A stretch of 64,000 bases of DNA, taken from positions 1,798,001-1,862,000 of the forward strand of contig NC_079886.1 of NCBI RefSeq assembly GCF_029227915.1, read 5' to 3'. This document shows, piece by piece, positions 1-13,224 of this stretch. The position numbers were made by a program, and so were the translations under genes. The notes under the pieces were generated by a model. That model was not told where the DNA came from and did no database searches. It was given only the letters and a program-made list of their open reading frames with translations. The DNA is from Hydractinia symbiolongicarpus (lineage: Eukaryota > Cnidaria > Hydrozoa > Anthoathecata > Hydractiniidae). Each line of letters starts with the position of its first letter. Positions within the stretch are counted from its first letter, which is position 1.

Positions 1-1420
1 GAATTTACTCCCTGGGTACTTTCTTTGTATACTTTTGACTCTGCGGGCCGAGTCCGGGATTTACGGGAAATCGCGGGGTTTCGTTTGCCGGCGATTAAAC
101 TTCTTTAATTTAGCGTTTCATCAAAAATGAAAACATTTTTTAAAACTACAAGTTTCATGCGTTTTAGTGGTGAAAAAATAATTTAAAAAATCGTTCGGGA
201 AATGAGTTTACTCCCTGGGTACTTTCTTTATACACATTCGACTATACGGGCAGAGTACGGGATTTACGGGAAATCGCAGGTTTTCGTTTGCCGGCGATTA
301 AACTTCTTTTATTTAGCGTCTCATCAAAAGTGAAAACATTTTTGAAAACTACAAGTCTCATCCGTTTTAGTGGCGAAAAAATAATTTAAAAAATCATTCG
401 GGAAATCAGTTTACTCCCTGGGTACTTTTTTTGTATACTTTTGACTATACGGGCCGTGTACGGGATTTACGGGAAAGCGCGGGTTTTCGTTTGCCGGCGA
501 TTAAACTTCTTTTATTCAGCGTCTCATCAAAAATGAAAATATTTTCAAAAACTACAAGTCTCATGCGTTTTAGTGGTGATAAAATAATTTAAAAAATCGT
601 TCGGGAAATGAATTTACTCCCTGGGTACTTTCTTTGTATACTTTTGACTCTGCGGGCCGAGTCCGGGATTTACGGGAAATCGCGGGGTTTCGTTTGCCGG
701 CGATTAAACTTCTTTAATTTAGCGTTTCATCAAAAATGAAAACATTTTTTAAAACTACAAGTTTCATGCGTTTTAGTGGTGAAAAAATAATTTAAAAAAT
801 CGTTCGGGAAATGAGTTTACTCCCTGGGTACTTTCTTTATACACATTCGACTATACGGGCCGAGTACGGGATTTACGGGAAATCGCAGGTTTTCGTTTGC
901 CGGCGATTAAACTTCTTTTATTTAGCGTCTCATCAAAAGTGAAAACATTTTTGAAAACTACAAGTCTCATGCGTTTTAGTGGTAAAAAAATAATTTAAAA
1001 AATCGTTCGGGAAATGAGTTTACTCCCTGGGTACTTTCTTTGTATACTTTTGACTATACGGGCCGAGTACGGGATTTACGGGAAATCGCGCGTTTTCGTT
1101 TGCCGGCGATTAAACTTCTTTTTTTTATCGTCTCATCAAAAATAAAAACATTTTTGAAAACTACAAGTCTCATGCGTTTTAGTGGTGAAAAAATAATTTA
1201 AAAAATCGTTCGGGAAATGAGTTTACTCCCTGGGTACTTTCTTTGTATACTTTTGACTATATGGGCCGAGTACAGGATTTACGGGAAATCGCGGGTTTTC
1301 GTTTGCCGGCGATTAAACTTCTTTTATTCAGCGTCTCATCAAAAATGAAAATATTTTTGAAAACTACAAGTCTCATGCGTTTTAGTGGTGAAAAAATAAT
1401 TTAAAAAATCGTTCGGGAAA
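1..1420 (+). repeat. HOR block, copy 1 (contains 609-bp trimer)
   Basis: Seven monomers in the order A-B-E-A-B-C-M. A has GACTCTGCGGG and CTTTAATTTAGCG; B has ATACACATTCGAC; E has AATCAGTTTAC and GAAAGCGCGGG; C has CGCGCGTTTTCG; M has ACTATATGGGCC. The trimer A-B-E restarts after 609 bp (1 and 610). The whole block reappears at 2842, including the rare substitution CGGGCAGAGTACGG in the second monomer. Confidence 0.85.
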
Positions 1421-2479
1421 TGAATTTACTCCCTGGGTACTTTCTTTGCATACTTTTGACTATACGGGCCGAGTGCGGGATTTACGGGAAATCGCGGGTT
1501 TTCCTTTGCCGGCGATTAAACTTCTTTTATTTAGCGTCTTATCAAAAATGAAAACATTTTGGAAAACTACAAGTCTCATGCGTTTTAGTGGTGAGAAAAT
1601 AATTTGAAAAATCGTTCTGAAAATGAGTTTACCCACAAGGTACTTTCTTTGTATACATTCGACTATAGGGGCCAAGCCCGGGATTTACAGGAAATCGCGG
1701 GTTTCGTTTGCCGGCGATTAAACTTCTTTTATTCAGCGTCTCATCAAAAATGAAAATATTTTTGAAAACTACAAGTCTCATCCGTTTTAGTGGTGAAAAA
1801 ATAATTTAAAAAATCATTCGGGAAATCAGTTTACTCCCTGGGTACTTTTTTTGTATACTTTTGACTATACGGGCCGAGTACGGGATTTACGGGAAAGCGC
1901 GGGTTTTCGTTTGCCGGCGATTAAACTTCTTTTATTCAGCATCTCATCAAAAATGAAAATTTTTTTAAAAACTACAAGTCTCATGCGTTTTAGTGGTGAA
2001 AAAATAATTTAAAAAATCGTTCGGGAAATAAATTTACTCCCTGGGTACTTTCTTTGTATACTTTTGACTCTGCGGGCCGAGTCCGGGATTTACTGGAAAT
2101 CGCGGGGTTTCGTTTGCCGGCGATTAAACTTCTTTTATTTAGCGTCTCATCAAAAATAAAAACATTTTTGAAAACTACAAGTCTCATGCGTTTTAGTGGT
2201 GAAAAAATAATTTAAAAAATCGTTCGGGAAATGAGTTTACCCCCTGGGTACTTTCTTTGTATACTTTTGACTATACAGGCCGAGTACGGGATTTACGGGA
2301 AATCGCGTATTTTCGTTTGCCGGCGATTAAACTTCTTTTATTTAGCGTTTCATCAAAAATGAAAACATTTTTGAAAACTACAAGTGTCTTGCGTTTTAGT
2401 GGTGAAAAAATAATTTAAAAAATCGTTCGGGAAATGAATTTACTCCCTGGGTACTTTCTTTGTATAATTTTGACTATAC

Positions 2480-2512
2480 GGGCCGAGTACGGGATTTACG
2501 GGAAATCGCGGG
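2480..2512 (+). other. Phased GGG tracts, possible G-quadruplex, in the monomer
   Basis: Four GGG runs start at 2480, 2491, 2500 and 2510, with loops of 8, 6 and 7 bases. Three of them sit in the word ACGGG and the fourth in GCGGG, so the block looks like a degenerate internal repeat of about 10 bp. It recurs in a large share of monomers. Some subtypes lose one tract (CGCAGG, CGCGCG or ACAGG variants), and the ACCGG subtype loses most. The plus strand carries the G tracts throughout. Loops are slightly longer than in the strict G3N1-7 definition, so folding is an inference. Confidence 0.6.
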
Positions 2513-2531
2513 TTTTCGTTTGCCGGCGATT
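2504..2531. repeat. Short inverted repeat inside the monomer
   Basis: AATCGC at 2504-2509 is the exact reverse complement of GCGATT at 2526-2531, with a 16-base loop containing GTTTTCGTTTG. The arms are kept in most monomers, because both the AAATCGC and the GGCGATT blocks are among the more constant parts of the unit. This could extrude as a small hairpin. A chance 6-bp match kept only by array homogenisation is equally possible. Confidence 0.5.
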
Positions 2532-2841
2532 AAACTTCTTTTATTCAGCGTCTCATCAAAAATGAAAATATTTTTGAAAACTACAAGTCTCATCCGTTTT
2601 AGTGGCGAAAAAATAATTTAAAAAATCATTCGGGAAATCAGTTTACTCCCTGGGTACTTTTTTTGTATACTTTTGACTATACGGGCCGTGTACGGGATTT
2701 ACGGGAAAGCGCGGGTTTTCGTTTGCCGGCGATTAAACTTCTTTTATTCAGCGTCTCATCAAAAATGAAAATATTTTCAAAAACTACAAGTCTCATGCGT
2801 TTTAGTGGTGATAAAATAATTTAAAAAATCGTTCGGGAAAT

Positions 2842-4261
2842 GAATTTACTCCCTGGGTACTTTCTTTGTATACTTTTGACTCTGCGGGCCGAGTCCGGGA
2901 TTTACGGGAAATCGCGGGGTTTCGTTTGCCGGCGATTAAACTTCTTTAATTTAGCGTTTCATCAAAAATGAAAACATTTTTTAAAACTACAAGTTTCATG
3001 CGTTTTAGTGGTGAAAAAATAATTTAAAAAATCGTTCGGGAAATGAGTTTACTCCCTGGGTACTTTCTTTATACACATTCGACTATACGGGCAGAGTACG
3101 GGATTTACGGGAAATCGCAGGTTTTCGTTTGCCGGCGATTAAACTTCTTTTATTTAGCGTCTCATCAAAAGTGAAAACATTTTTGAAAACTACAAGTCTC
3201 ATCCGTTTTAGTGGCGAAAAAATAATTTAAAAAATCATTCGGGAAATCAGTTTACTCCCTGGGTACTTTTTTTGTATACTTTTGACTATACGGGCCGTGT
3301 ACGGGATTTACGGGAAAGCGCGGGTTTTCGTTTGCCGGCGATTAAACTTCTTTTATTCAGCGTCTCATCAAAAATGAAAATATTTTCAAAAACTACAAGT
3401 CTCATGCGTTTTAGTGGTGATAAAATAATTTAAAAAATCGTTCGGGAAATGAATTTACTCCCTGGGTACTTTCTTTGTATACTTTTGACTCTGCGGGCCG
3501 AGTCCGGGATTTACGGGAAATCGCGGGGTTTCGTTTGCCGGCGATTAAACTTCTTTAATTTAGCGTTTCATCAAAAATGAAAACATTTTTTAAAACTACA
3601 AGTTTCATGCGTTTTAGTGGTGAAAAAATAATTTAAAAAATCGTTCGGGAAATGAGTTTACTCCCTGGGTACTTTCTTTATACACATTCGACTATACGGG
3701 CCGAGTACGGGATTTACGGGAAATCGCAGGTTTTCGTTTGCCGGCGATTAAACTTCTTTTATTTAGCGTCTCATCAAAAGTGAAAACATTTTTGAAAACT
3801 ACAAGTCTCATGCGTTTTAGTGGTAAAAAAATAATTTAAAAAATCGTTCGGGAAATGAGTTTACTCCCTGGGTACTTTCTTTGTATACTTTTGACTATAC
3901 GGGCCGAGTACGGGATTTACGGGAAATCGCGCGTTTTCGTTTGCCGGCGATTAAACTTCTTTTTTTTATCGTCTCATCAAAAATAAAAACATTTTTGAAA
4001 ACTACAAGTCTCATTCGTTTTAGTGGTGAAAAAATAATTTAAAAAATCGTTCGGGAAATGAGTTTACTCCCTGGGTACTTTCTTTGTATACTTTTGACTA
4101 TATGGGCCGAGTACGGGATTTACGGGAAATCGCGGGTTTTCGTTTGCCGGCGATTAAACTTCTTTTATTCAGCGTCTCATCAAAAATGAAAATATTTTTG
4201 AAAACTACAAGTCTCATGCGTTTTAGTGAAGAAAAAATAATTTAAAAAATCGTTCGGGACA
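2842..4261 (+). repeat. HOR block, copy 2 of 1-1420
   Basis: Same monomer order as 1-1420 at an offset of 2,841 bp (14 monomers), sharing rare private variants such as CGGGCAGAGTACGG near 3090 and the GGCCGTGTACGG form near 3295. A few single-base differences separate the copies, for example CATTCG for CATGCG near 4013. This indicates a block duplication rather than chance similarity of neighbouring monomers. Confidence 0.85.
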
Positions 4262-6090
4262 TGAATTTACTCCCTGGGTACTTTCTTTGCATACTTTTGA
4301 CTATACGGGCCGAGTGCGGGATTTACGGGAAATAGCAGGTTTTCCTTTGCCGGCGATTAAACTTCTTTTATTTAGCGTCTTATCAAAAATGAAAACATTT
4401 TTGAAAACTACAGGTCTCATGCGTTTTAGTGGTGAAAAAATGATTTGAAAAATCGTTCTGAAAATGAGTTTACTCCCTGGGTACTTTCTTTATATACTTT
4501 TGACTATACCGGCCGAGTACCGGATTTACGGGAAATCGTGAGTTTTCGTTTGCCGGCGATTAAACTTCTTTTATTCAGCGTCTTATCAAAAATGAAAACA
4601 TTTTTGAAAACTACAAGTCTCATGCGTTTTAGTGGTGAAAAAATGATTTAAAAAATCGTTCGGGAAATGAGTTTACTCCCTGGGTACTTTCTTTGTATAC
4701 TTTTGACCATACGGGCCGAGTCCGGGATTTACGGGAAATCGCGGGTTTTCGTTTGCCGGCGATTAAACTTCTTTTATTTAACGTTTCATCAAAAATGAAA
4801 ACATTTTTGAAAACTACAAGTGTCATGCGTTTTAGTGGTGAAAAAATAATTTAAAAAATCGTTCGGGAAATGAGTTTACTCCCTGGGTACTTTCTTTATA
4901 CACATTCGACTATACGGGCCGAGTACGGGATTTACGGGAAATCGCAGGTTTTCGTTTGCCGGCGATTAAACTTCTTTTATTTAGCGTCTCATCAAAAGTG
5001 AAAACATTTTTGAAAACTACAAGTCTCATGCGTTTTAGTGGTAAAAAAATAATTTAAAAAATCGTTCGGGAAATGAGTTTACTCCCTGGGTACTTTCTTT
5101 GTATACTTTTGACTATACGGGCCGAGTACGGGATTTACGGGAAATCGCGCGTTTTCGTTTGCCGGCGATTAAACTTCTTTTATTTATCGTCTCATCAAAA
5201 ATAAAAACATTTTTGAAAACTACAAGTCTCATGCGTTTTAGTGGTGAAAAAATAATTTAAAAAATCGTTCGGGAAATGAGTTTACTCCCTGGGTACTTTC
5301 TTTACATACTTTTGACAATACCGGCCGAGTACCGGATTTACGGGAAATCGCGAGTTTTCGTTTGCCGGCGATTAAACTTCTTTTATTCAGCGTCTTATCA
5401 AAAATGAAAACATTTTTGAAAACTACAAGTCTGATGCGTTTTAGTGGTGAAAAAGTAATTTAAAAAATCGTTCGGGAAATGAGTTTACTCCCTGGGTACT
5501 TTCTTTGTATAATTTTGACTATACGGGCCGAGTCCGGGATTTAGGGGAAATCGCGGGTTTTCGTTTGCCGGCGAATAAACTTCATTTATTTAGCGTCTCA
5601 TCAAAAATGAAAACATTTTTAAAAACTACAAGTCTCGTGCGTTTTAGTGGTGAAAAATAATTTAAAAAATCGTTCGGGAAATGAGTTTACTCCCTGGGTA
5701 CTTTCTTTGTATACTTTTGACTATATGGGCCGAGTACGGGATTTACGGGAAATCGCGGGTTTTCGTTTGCCGGCGATTAAACTTCTTTTATTCAGCGTCT
5801 CATCAAAAATGAAAATATTTTTGAAAACTACAAGTCTCATGCGTTTTAGTGAAGAAAAAATAATTTAAAAAATCGTTCGGGACATGAATTTACTCCCTGG
5901 GTACTTTCTTTGCATACTTTTGACTATACGGGCCGAGTGCGGGATTTACGGGAAATCGCAGGTTTTCCTTTGCCGGCGATTAAACTTCTTTTATTTAGCG
6001 TCTTATCAAAAATGAAAACATTTTTGAAAACGACAAGTCTCATGCGTTTTAGTGGTGAAAAAATGATTTAAAAAATCGTTCGGGAAATGA

Positions 6091-8320
6091 GTTTACTCCC
6101 TGCGTACTTTCTTTATACACATTCGACTATACGGGCCGAGTACGGGATTAACGGGAAATCGCAGGTTTTCGTTTGCCGGCGATTAAACTTCCTTTATTTA
6201 GCGTTTCATCAAAAGTGAAAACATTTTTGAAAACTACAAGTCTCATGCGTTTTAGTGGTAAAAAAATAATTTAAAAAATCGTTCGGGAAATGAGTTTACT
6301 CCCTGGGTACTTTCTTTGTATACTTTTGACTATACGGGCCGAGTACGGGATTTACGGGAAATCGCGCGTTTTCGTTTGCCGGCGATTAAACTTCTTTTAT
6401 TTAGCGTCTCATCAAAAATAAAAACATTTTTGAAAACTACAAGTCTCATGCGTTTTAGTGGTGAAAAAATAATTTAAAAAATCGTTCGGGAAATGAGTTT
6501 ACTCCCTGGGTACTTTCTTTATATACTTTTGACTATACCGGCCGAGTACCGGATTTACGGGAAATCGCAGGTTTATGTTGGCCGGCGATTAAACTTCTTT
6601 TATTTAGCGTTTCATCAAAAATGAAAACATTTTTAAAAACTACAAGTGTCTTGCGTTTTAGTGGTGAAAAAATAATTTGAAAAATCGTTCTGAAAATGAG
6701 TTTACCCACAAGGTACTTTCTTTGTATACATTCGACTATAGGGGCCAAGCCCGGGATTTACAGGAAATCGCGGGTTTCGTTTGCCGGCGATTAAACTTCC
6801 TTTATTCAGCGTCTCATCAAAAATGAAAATATTTTTGAAAACTACAAGTCTCATGCGTTTTAGTGGTGAAAAAATAATTTAAAAAATCATTCGGGAAATC
6901 AGTTTACTCCCTGGGTACTTTTTTGTGTACTTTTGACTATACGGGCCGAGTACGGGATTTACGGGAAATCGCGGGTTTTCGTTTGCCGGCGATTAAACTT
7001 CTTTTATTCAGCGTCTCATCAAAAATAAAAATATTTTTGAAAACTACAAGTCTCATGCGTTTTAGTGGTGAAAAAATAATTTAAAAAATCGTTCGGGGAA
7101 TGAATTTACTCCCTGGGTACTTTCTTTGAATACTTTTGACTATACGGGCCGAGTGCGGGATTTACGGGAAATCGCGGGTTTTCGTTTGCCGGCGATTAAA
7201 CTTCTTTTATTTAGCGTCTTATCAAAAATGAAAACATTTTTGAAAACAACAAGTCTCATGCGTTTTAGTGGTGAAAAAATAATTTAAAAAATCGTTCGGG
7301 AAATGAGTTTACTCCTTGAGTACTTTCTTTGTATACTCTTGACTATACGGGCCCAGTACCGGATTTACGGGAAACCGCGGGTTTTCGTTTGCCGGCGATT
7401 AAACTTCTTTTATTCAGCGTCTTATCAAAAATGAAAATATTTTTGAAAACTACAAGTCTCATGCGTTTTAGTGGTGAAAAAATAATTTGAAAAATCGTTC
7501 TGAAAATGAGTTTACCCACAAGGTACTTTCTTTGTATACATTCGACTATAGGGGCCAAGACCGGGATTTACAGGAAAGCGCGGGTTTTCGTGTGCCGGCG
7601 ATTAAACTTCTTTTATTCAGCGTCTCATCAAAAATGAAAACATTTTTGAAAACTACAAGTCTCATGCGTTTTAGTGGTGAAAAAATAATTTGAAAAAACG
7701 TTCTGAAAATGAGTTTACCCACAAGGTACTTTCTTTGTATACATTCGACTATAGGGGCCAAGACCGGGATTTACAGGAAAGCGCGGGTTTTCGTGTGCCG
7801 GCGATTAAACTTCTTTTATTCAGCGTCTCATCAAAAATGAAAACATTTTTGAAAACTACAAGTCTCATCCGTTTTAGTGGTGAAAAAATAATTTAAAAAA
7901 TCATTCGGGTAATCAGTTTACTCCCTGGGTACTTTTTTTGTATACTTTTGACTATACGGGCCGAGTACGGGATTTACGGGAAATCGCGGGTTTTCCTTTG
8001 CCGGCGATTAAACTTCTTTTATTTAGCGTCTTATCGAAAATGAAAACATTTTTGAAAACTACAAGTCTCATGCGTTTTAGTGGTGAAAAAATAATTTAAA
8101 AAATCGTTCGGAAATGAATTTACTCCCTCGGTACTTTCTTTGTATACTTTTGACTCTGCAGGCCGAGTCCGGGATTTACGAGAAATCGCGGGGTTTCGTT
8201 TGCCGGCAATTAAACTTCTTTAATTTAGCGTTTCATCAAAAATGAAAACATTTTTTAAAACTACAAGTTTCATGCGTTTTACTGGTGAAAAAATAATTTA
8301 AAAAATCGTTCGGGAAATGA
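6091..8320 (+). repeat. Large HOR unit, first copy (11 monomers)
   Basis: The unit opens with a monomer carrying the uncommon CTCCCTGCGTAC variant at 6091, and the same opening recurs at 8321, 2,230 bp later. Matching segments follow at 6533 and 8763 (offset 2,230), then at 7343 and 9776 (offset 2,433), then near 7901 and 10537 (offset 2,636). The stepwise growth of the offset by one monomer each time means the second copy gained two single monomers after the duplication. Confidence 0.8.
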
Positions 8321-10550
8321 GTTTACTCCCTGCGTACTTTCTTTATACACATTCGACTATACGGGCCGAGTACGGGATTAACGGGAAATCGCAGGTTTTC
8401 GTTTGCCGGCGATTAAACTTCCTTTATTTAGCGTTTCATCAAAAGTGAAAACATTTTTGAAAACTACAAGTCTCATGCGTTTTAGTGGTAAAAAAATAAT
8501 TTAAAAAATCGTTCGGGAAATGAGTTTACTCCCTGGGTACTTTCTTTGTATACTTTTGACTATACGGGCCGAGTACGGGATTTACGGGAAATCGCGCGTT
8601 TTCGTTTGCCGGCGATTAAACTTCTTTTATTTAGCGTCTCATCAAAAATAAAAACATTTTTGAAAACTACAAGTCTCATGCGTTTTAGTGGTGAAAAAAT
8701 AATTTAAAAAATCGTTCGGGAAATGAGTTTACTCCCTGGGTACTTTCTTTATATACTTTTGACTATACCGGCCGAGTACCGGATTTACGGGAAATCGCAG
8801 GTTTATGTTGGCCGGCGATTAAACTTCTTTTATTTAGCGTTTCATCAAAAATGAAAACATTTTTAAAAACTACAAGTGTCTTGCGTTTTAGTGGTGAAAA
8901 AATAATTTGAAAAATCGTTCTGAAAATGAGTTTACCCACAAGGTACTTTCTTTGTATACATTCGACTATAGGGGCCAAGCCCGGGATTTACAGGAAATCG
9001 CGGGTTTCGTTTGCCGGCGATTAAACTTCCTTTATTCAGCGTCTCATCAAAAATGAAAATATTTTTGAAAACTACAAGTCTCATGCGTTTTAGTGGTGAA
9101 AAAATAATTTAAAAAATCATTCGGGAAATCAGTTTACTCCCTGGGTACTTTTTTTGTGTACTTTTGACTATACGGGCCGAGTACGGGATTTACGGGAAAT
9201 CGCGGGTTTTCGTTTGCCGGCGATTAAACTTCTTTTATTCAGCGTCTCATCAAAAATGAAAATATTTTGGAAAACTACAAACCTCATGCGTTTTAGTGGT
9301 GAAAAAATAATTTAAAAAATCATTCGGGAAATCAGTTTACTCCCTGGGTACTTTTTTGTGTACTTTTGACTATACGGGCCGAGTACGGGATTTACGGGAA
9401 ATCGCGGGTTTTCGTTTGCCGGCGATTAAACTTCTTTTATTCAGCGTCTCATCAAAAATAAAAATATTTTTGAAAACTACAAGTCTCATGCGTTTTAGTG
9501 GTGAAAAAATAATTTAAAAAATCGTTCGGGGAATGAATTTACTCCCTGGGTACTTTCTTTGAATACTTTTGACTATACGGGCCGAGTGCGGGATTTACGG
9601 GAAATCGCGGGTTTTCGTTTGCCGGCGATTAAACTTCTTTTATTTAGCGTCTTATCAAAAATGAAAACATTTTTGAAAACAACAAGTCTCATGCGTTTTA
9701 GTGGTGAAAAAATAATTTAAAAAATCGTTCGGGAAATGAGTTTACTCCTTGAGTACTTTCTTTGTATACTCTTGACTATACGGGCCCAGTACCGGATTTA
9801 CGGGAAATCGCGGGTTTTCGTTTGCCGGCGATTAAACTTCTTTTATTCAGCGTCTTATCAAAAATGAAAACATTTTTGAAAACTACAAGTCTCATGCGTT
9901 TTAGTGGTGAAAAAATAATTTGAAAAATCGTTCTGAAAATGAGTTTACCCACAAGGTACTTTCTTTGTATACATTCGACTATAGGGGCCAAGACCGGGAT
10001 TTACAGGAAAGCGCGGGTTTTCGTGTGCCGGCGATTAAACTTCTTTTATTCAGCGTCTCATCAAAAATGAAAATATTTTTGAAAACTACAAGTCTCATGC
10101 GTTTTAGTGGTGAAAAAATAATTTGAAAAATCGTTCTGAAAATGAGTTTACCCACAAGGTACTTTCTTTGTATACATTCGACTATAGGGGCCAAGACCGG
10201 GATTTACAGGAAAGCGCGGGTTTTCGTGTGCCGGCGATTAAACTTCTTTTATTCAGCGTCTCATCAAAAATGAAAACATTTTTGAAAACTACAAGTCTCA
10301 TGCGTTTTAGTGGTGAAAAAATAATTTGAAAAATCGTTCTGAAAATGAGTTTACCCACAAGGTACTTTCTTTGTATACATTCGACTATAGGGGCCAAGAC
10401 CGGGATTTACAGGAAAGCGCGGGTTTTCGTGTGCCGGCGATTAAACTTCTTTTATTCAGCGTCTCATCAAAAATGAAAACATTTTTGAAAACTACAAGTC
10501 TCATCCGTTTTAGTGGTGAAAAAATAATTTAAAAAATCATTCGGGTAATC
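8321..10550 (+). repeat. Large HOR unit, second copy with two extra monomers
   Basis: Copy of the unit starting at 6091. One extra monomer lies near 9320-9530, where the AATCAGTTTAC/TTTTGTGTAC type occurs twice in a row. A second lies within 9920-10532, where the CCCACAAGGTAC monomer with GGGCCAAGACC occurs three times in tandem instead of twice (7487-7896). These are single-monomer slips inside an otherwise conserved unit. Confidence 0.75.
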
Positions 10551-13224
10551 AGTTTACTCCCTGGGTACTTTTTTTGTATACTTTTGACTATACGGGCCGA
10601 GCACGGAATTTACGGGAAAGCGCGGGTTTTCGTTTGCCGGCGATTAAACTTCTTTTATTCTGCGTCTCATCAAAAATGAAAATATTTTTGAAAACTACAA
10701 GTCTCATGCGTTTTAGTGGTGGAAAAATAATTTAAAAAATCGTTCGGGAAATGGATTTACTCCCTGGGTACTTTCTTTGTATACTTTTGACTCTGCGGGC
10801 CGAGTCCGGGATTTACGTGAAATCGCGAGTTTTCGTTTGCCGGCGATTAAACTTCTTTAATTTATCGTTTCATCAAAAATGAAAACATTTTTTAAAACTG
10901 CAAGTCTCATGCGTTTTAGTGGTGAAAATATAATTTAAAAAATCGTTCGGGAAATGAGTTTACTCCCTGGGTACTTTCTTTATACACATTCGACTATACG
11001 GGCCGAGTACGAGATTTACGGGAAATCGCAGGTTTTCGTTTGCCGGCGATTAAACTTCTTTTATTTAGCGTCTCATCAAAAGTGAAAACATTTTTGAAAA
11101 CTACAAGTCTCATGCGTTTTAGTGGTGAAAAAATAATTTAAAAAATCGTTCGGGAAATGAGTTAACTCCCTGGGTACTTTCTTTGTATACTTTTGACTAT
11201 ACGGGCCGAGTACGGGATTTACGGGAAATCGCGGGTTTTCGTTTGCCGGCGATTAAACTTCTTTTATTTAGTGTCTCATCAAAAATAAAAACATTTTTGA
11301 AAACTACAAGTCTTATGCGTTTTAGTGGTGAAAAAATAATTTAAAAAATCGTTCGGGAAATGAATTTACTCCCTGGGTACTTTCTTTGTATACTTTTGAC
11401 TCTGCGGGCCGAGTCCGGGATTTACGGGAAATCGCGGGTTTTCGTTTGCCGGCGATTAAACTTCTTTTATTCAGCGTCTCATCAAAAATGAAAATATTTT
11501 TGAAAACTACAAGTTTCATGCGTTTTACTGGTGAAAAAATAATTTAAAAAATCGTTCGGGAAATGAGTTTACTCCCTGCGTACTTTCTTTATACACATTC
11601 GACTATACGGGCCGAGTACGGGATTAACGGGAAATCGCAGGTTTTCGTTTGCCGGCGATTAAACTTCCTTTATTTAGCGTTTCATCAAAAGTGAAAACAT
11701 TTTTGAAAACTACAAGTCTCATGCGTTTTAGTGGTAAAAAAATAATTTAAAAAATTGTTCGGGAAATGAGTTTACTCCCTGGGTACTTTCTTTGTATACT
11801 TTTGACTATACGGGCCGAGTACGGGATTTACGGGAAATCGCGCGTTTTCGTTTGCCGGCGATTAAACTTCTTTTATTTAGCGTCTCATCAAAAATAAAAA
11901 CATTTTTAAAAACTACAAGTCTCATGCGTTTTAGTGGTGAAAAAATAATTTAAAAAATCGTTCGGGAAATGAGTTTACTCCCTGGGTACTTTCTTTATAT
12001 ACTTTTGACTATACCGGCCGAGTACCGGATTTACGGGAAATCGCAGGTTTTCGTTTGCCGGCGATTAAACTTCTTTTATTTAGCGTTTCATCAAAAATGA
12101 AAACATTTTTGAAAACTACAAGTGTCTTGCGTTTTAGTGGTGAAAAAATAATTTAAAAAATCGTTCGGGAAATGAGTTTACTCCCTGGGTACTTTCTTTG
12201 TATAATTTTGACTATACGGGCCGAGTGCGGGATTTACGGGAAATCGCGGGTTTTCCTTTGCCGGCGATTAAACTTCTTTTATTTAGCGTCTTATCAAAAA
12301 TGAAAACATTTTTGAAAACTGCAAGTCTCATGCGTTTTAGTGGTAAAAAAATAATTTGAAAAATCGTTCTGAAAATGAGTTTACCCACAAGGTACTTTCT
12401 TTGTATACATTCGACTATAGGGGCCAAGCCCGGGATTTACAGGAAATCGCGGGTTTCGTTTGCCGGCGATTAAACTTCCTTTATTCAGCGTCTCATCAAA
12501 AATGAAAATATTTTTGAAAACTACAAGTCTCATGCGTTTTAGTGGTGAAAAAATAATTTAAAAAATCGTTCGGGAAATCAGTTTACTTCCTGGGTACTTT
12601 TTTTGTGTACTTTTAACTATACGGGCCGAGTACGGGATTTACGGGAAATCGCGGGTTTTCGTTTGCCGGCGATTAAACTTCTTTTATTCAGCGTCTCATC
12701 AAAAATGAAAATATTTTGGAAAACTACAAACCTCATGCGTTTTAGTGGTGAAAAAATAATTTAAAAAATCATTCGGGAAATCAGTTTACTCCCTGGGTAC
12801 TTTTTTGTGTACTTTTGACTATACGGGCCGAGTACGGGATTTACGGGAAATCGCGGGTTTTCGTTTGCCGGCGATTAAACTTCTTTTATTCAGCGTCTCA
12901 TCAAAGATAAAAATATTTTTGAAAACTACAAGTCTCATGCGTTTTAGTGGTGAAAAAATAATTTAAAAAATCGTTCGGGGAATGAATTTACTCCCTGGGT
13001 ACTTTCTTTGAATACTTTTGACTATACGGGCCGAGTGCGGGATTTACGGGAAATCGCGGGTTTTCGTTTGCCGGCGATTAAACTTCTTTTATTTAGCGTC
13101 TTATCAAAAATGAAAACATTTTTGAAAACAAAAAGTCTCATGCGTTTTAGTGGTGAAAAAATAATTTAAAAAATCGTTCGGGAAATGAGTTTACTCCTTG
13201 AGTACTTTCTTTGTATACTCTTGA

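Larger units (their letters stand above)
2436..2638 (+). repeat. Representative 203-bp satellite monomer
   Basis: A typical complete unit, given as a reference. Order of landmarks: ACTCCCTGGGTAC, a T-rich TTTCTTTGTATA stretch, four GGG tracts between 2480 and 2512, the inverted pair AATCGC/GCGATT, then TTAAACTTCTTTTATT, CAGCGTCTCATC, an A-tract segment, CTACAAGTCTCAT, GCGTTTTAGTGGTG and the A6-TAATTT-A6 joint. The length of 203 is not a multiple of three, so no reading frame passes repeatedly through the array. The unit is close to a nucleosome repeat length, as is common for satellites. Confidence 0.95.

Noticed and set aside
840-862. CENP-B-box-like word ATTCGACTATACGGG in the ACACATTCGAC monomers
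   Set aside because: The CENP-B box needs TTCG, seven bases with a fixed A, then CGGG. Here only six bases separate TTCG and CGGG, and the inner A is misplaced, so it does not match.
1460-1675. Recurrent 65-71 codon minus-strand frames (and plus-strand frames of 64-111 codons) throughout the array
   Set aside because: They are different readings of the same satellite monomer on both strands. The 203-bp unit is not a multiple of three, frames stop within one to two monomers, and overlapping frames on opposite strands are equally conserved, as expected from array homogenisation rather than coding.
2436-2638. tRNA or 5S rRNA-derived repeat (GTTCGGGAA resembles part of a Pol III B box)
   Set aside because: The B-box match is partial, there is no A box at a suitable distance and no cloverleaf-like folding is apparent.
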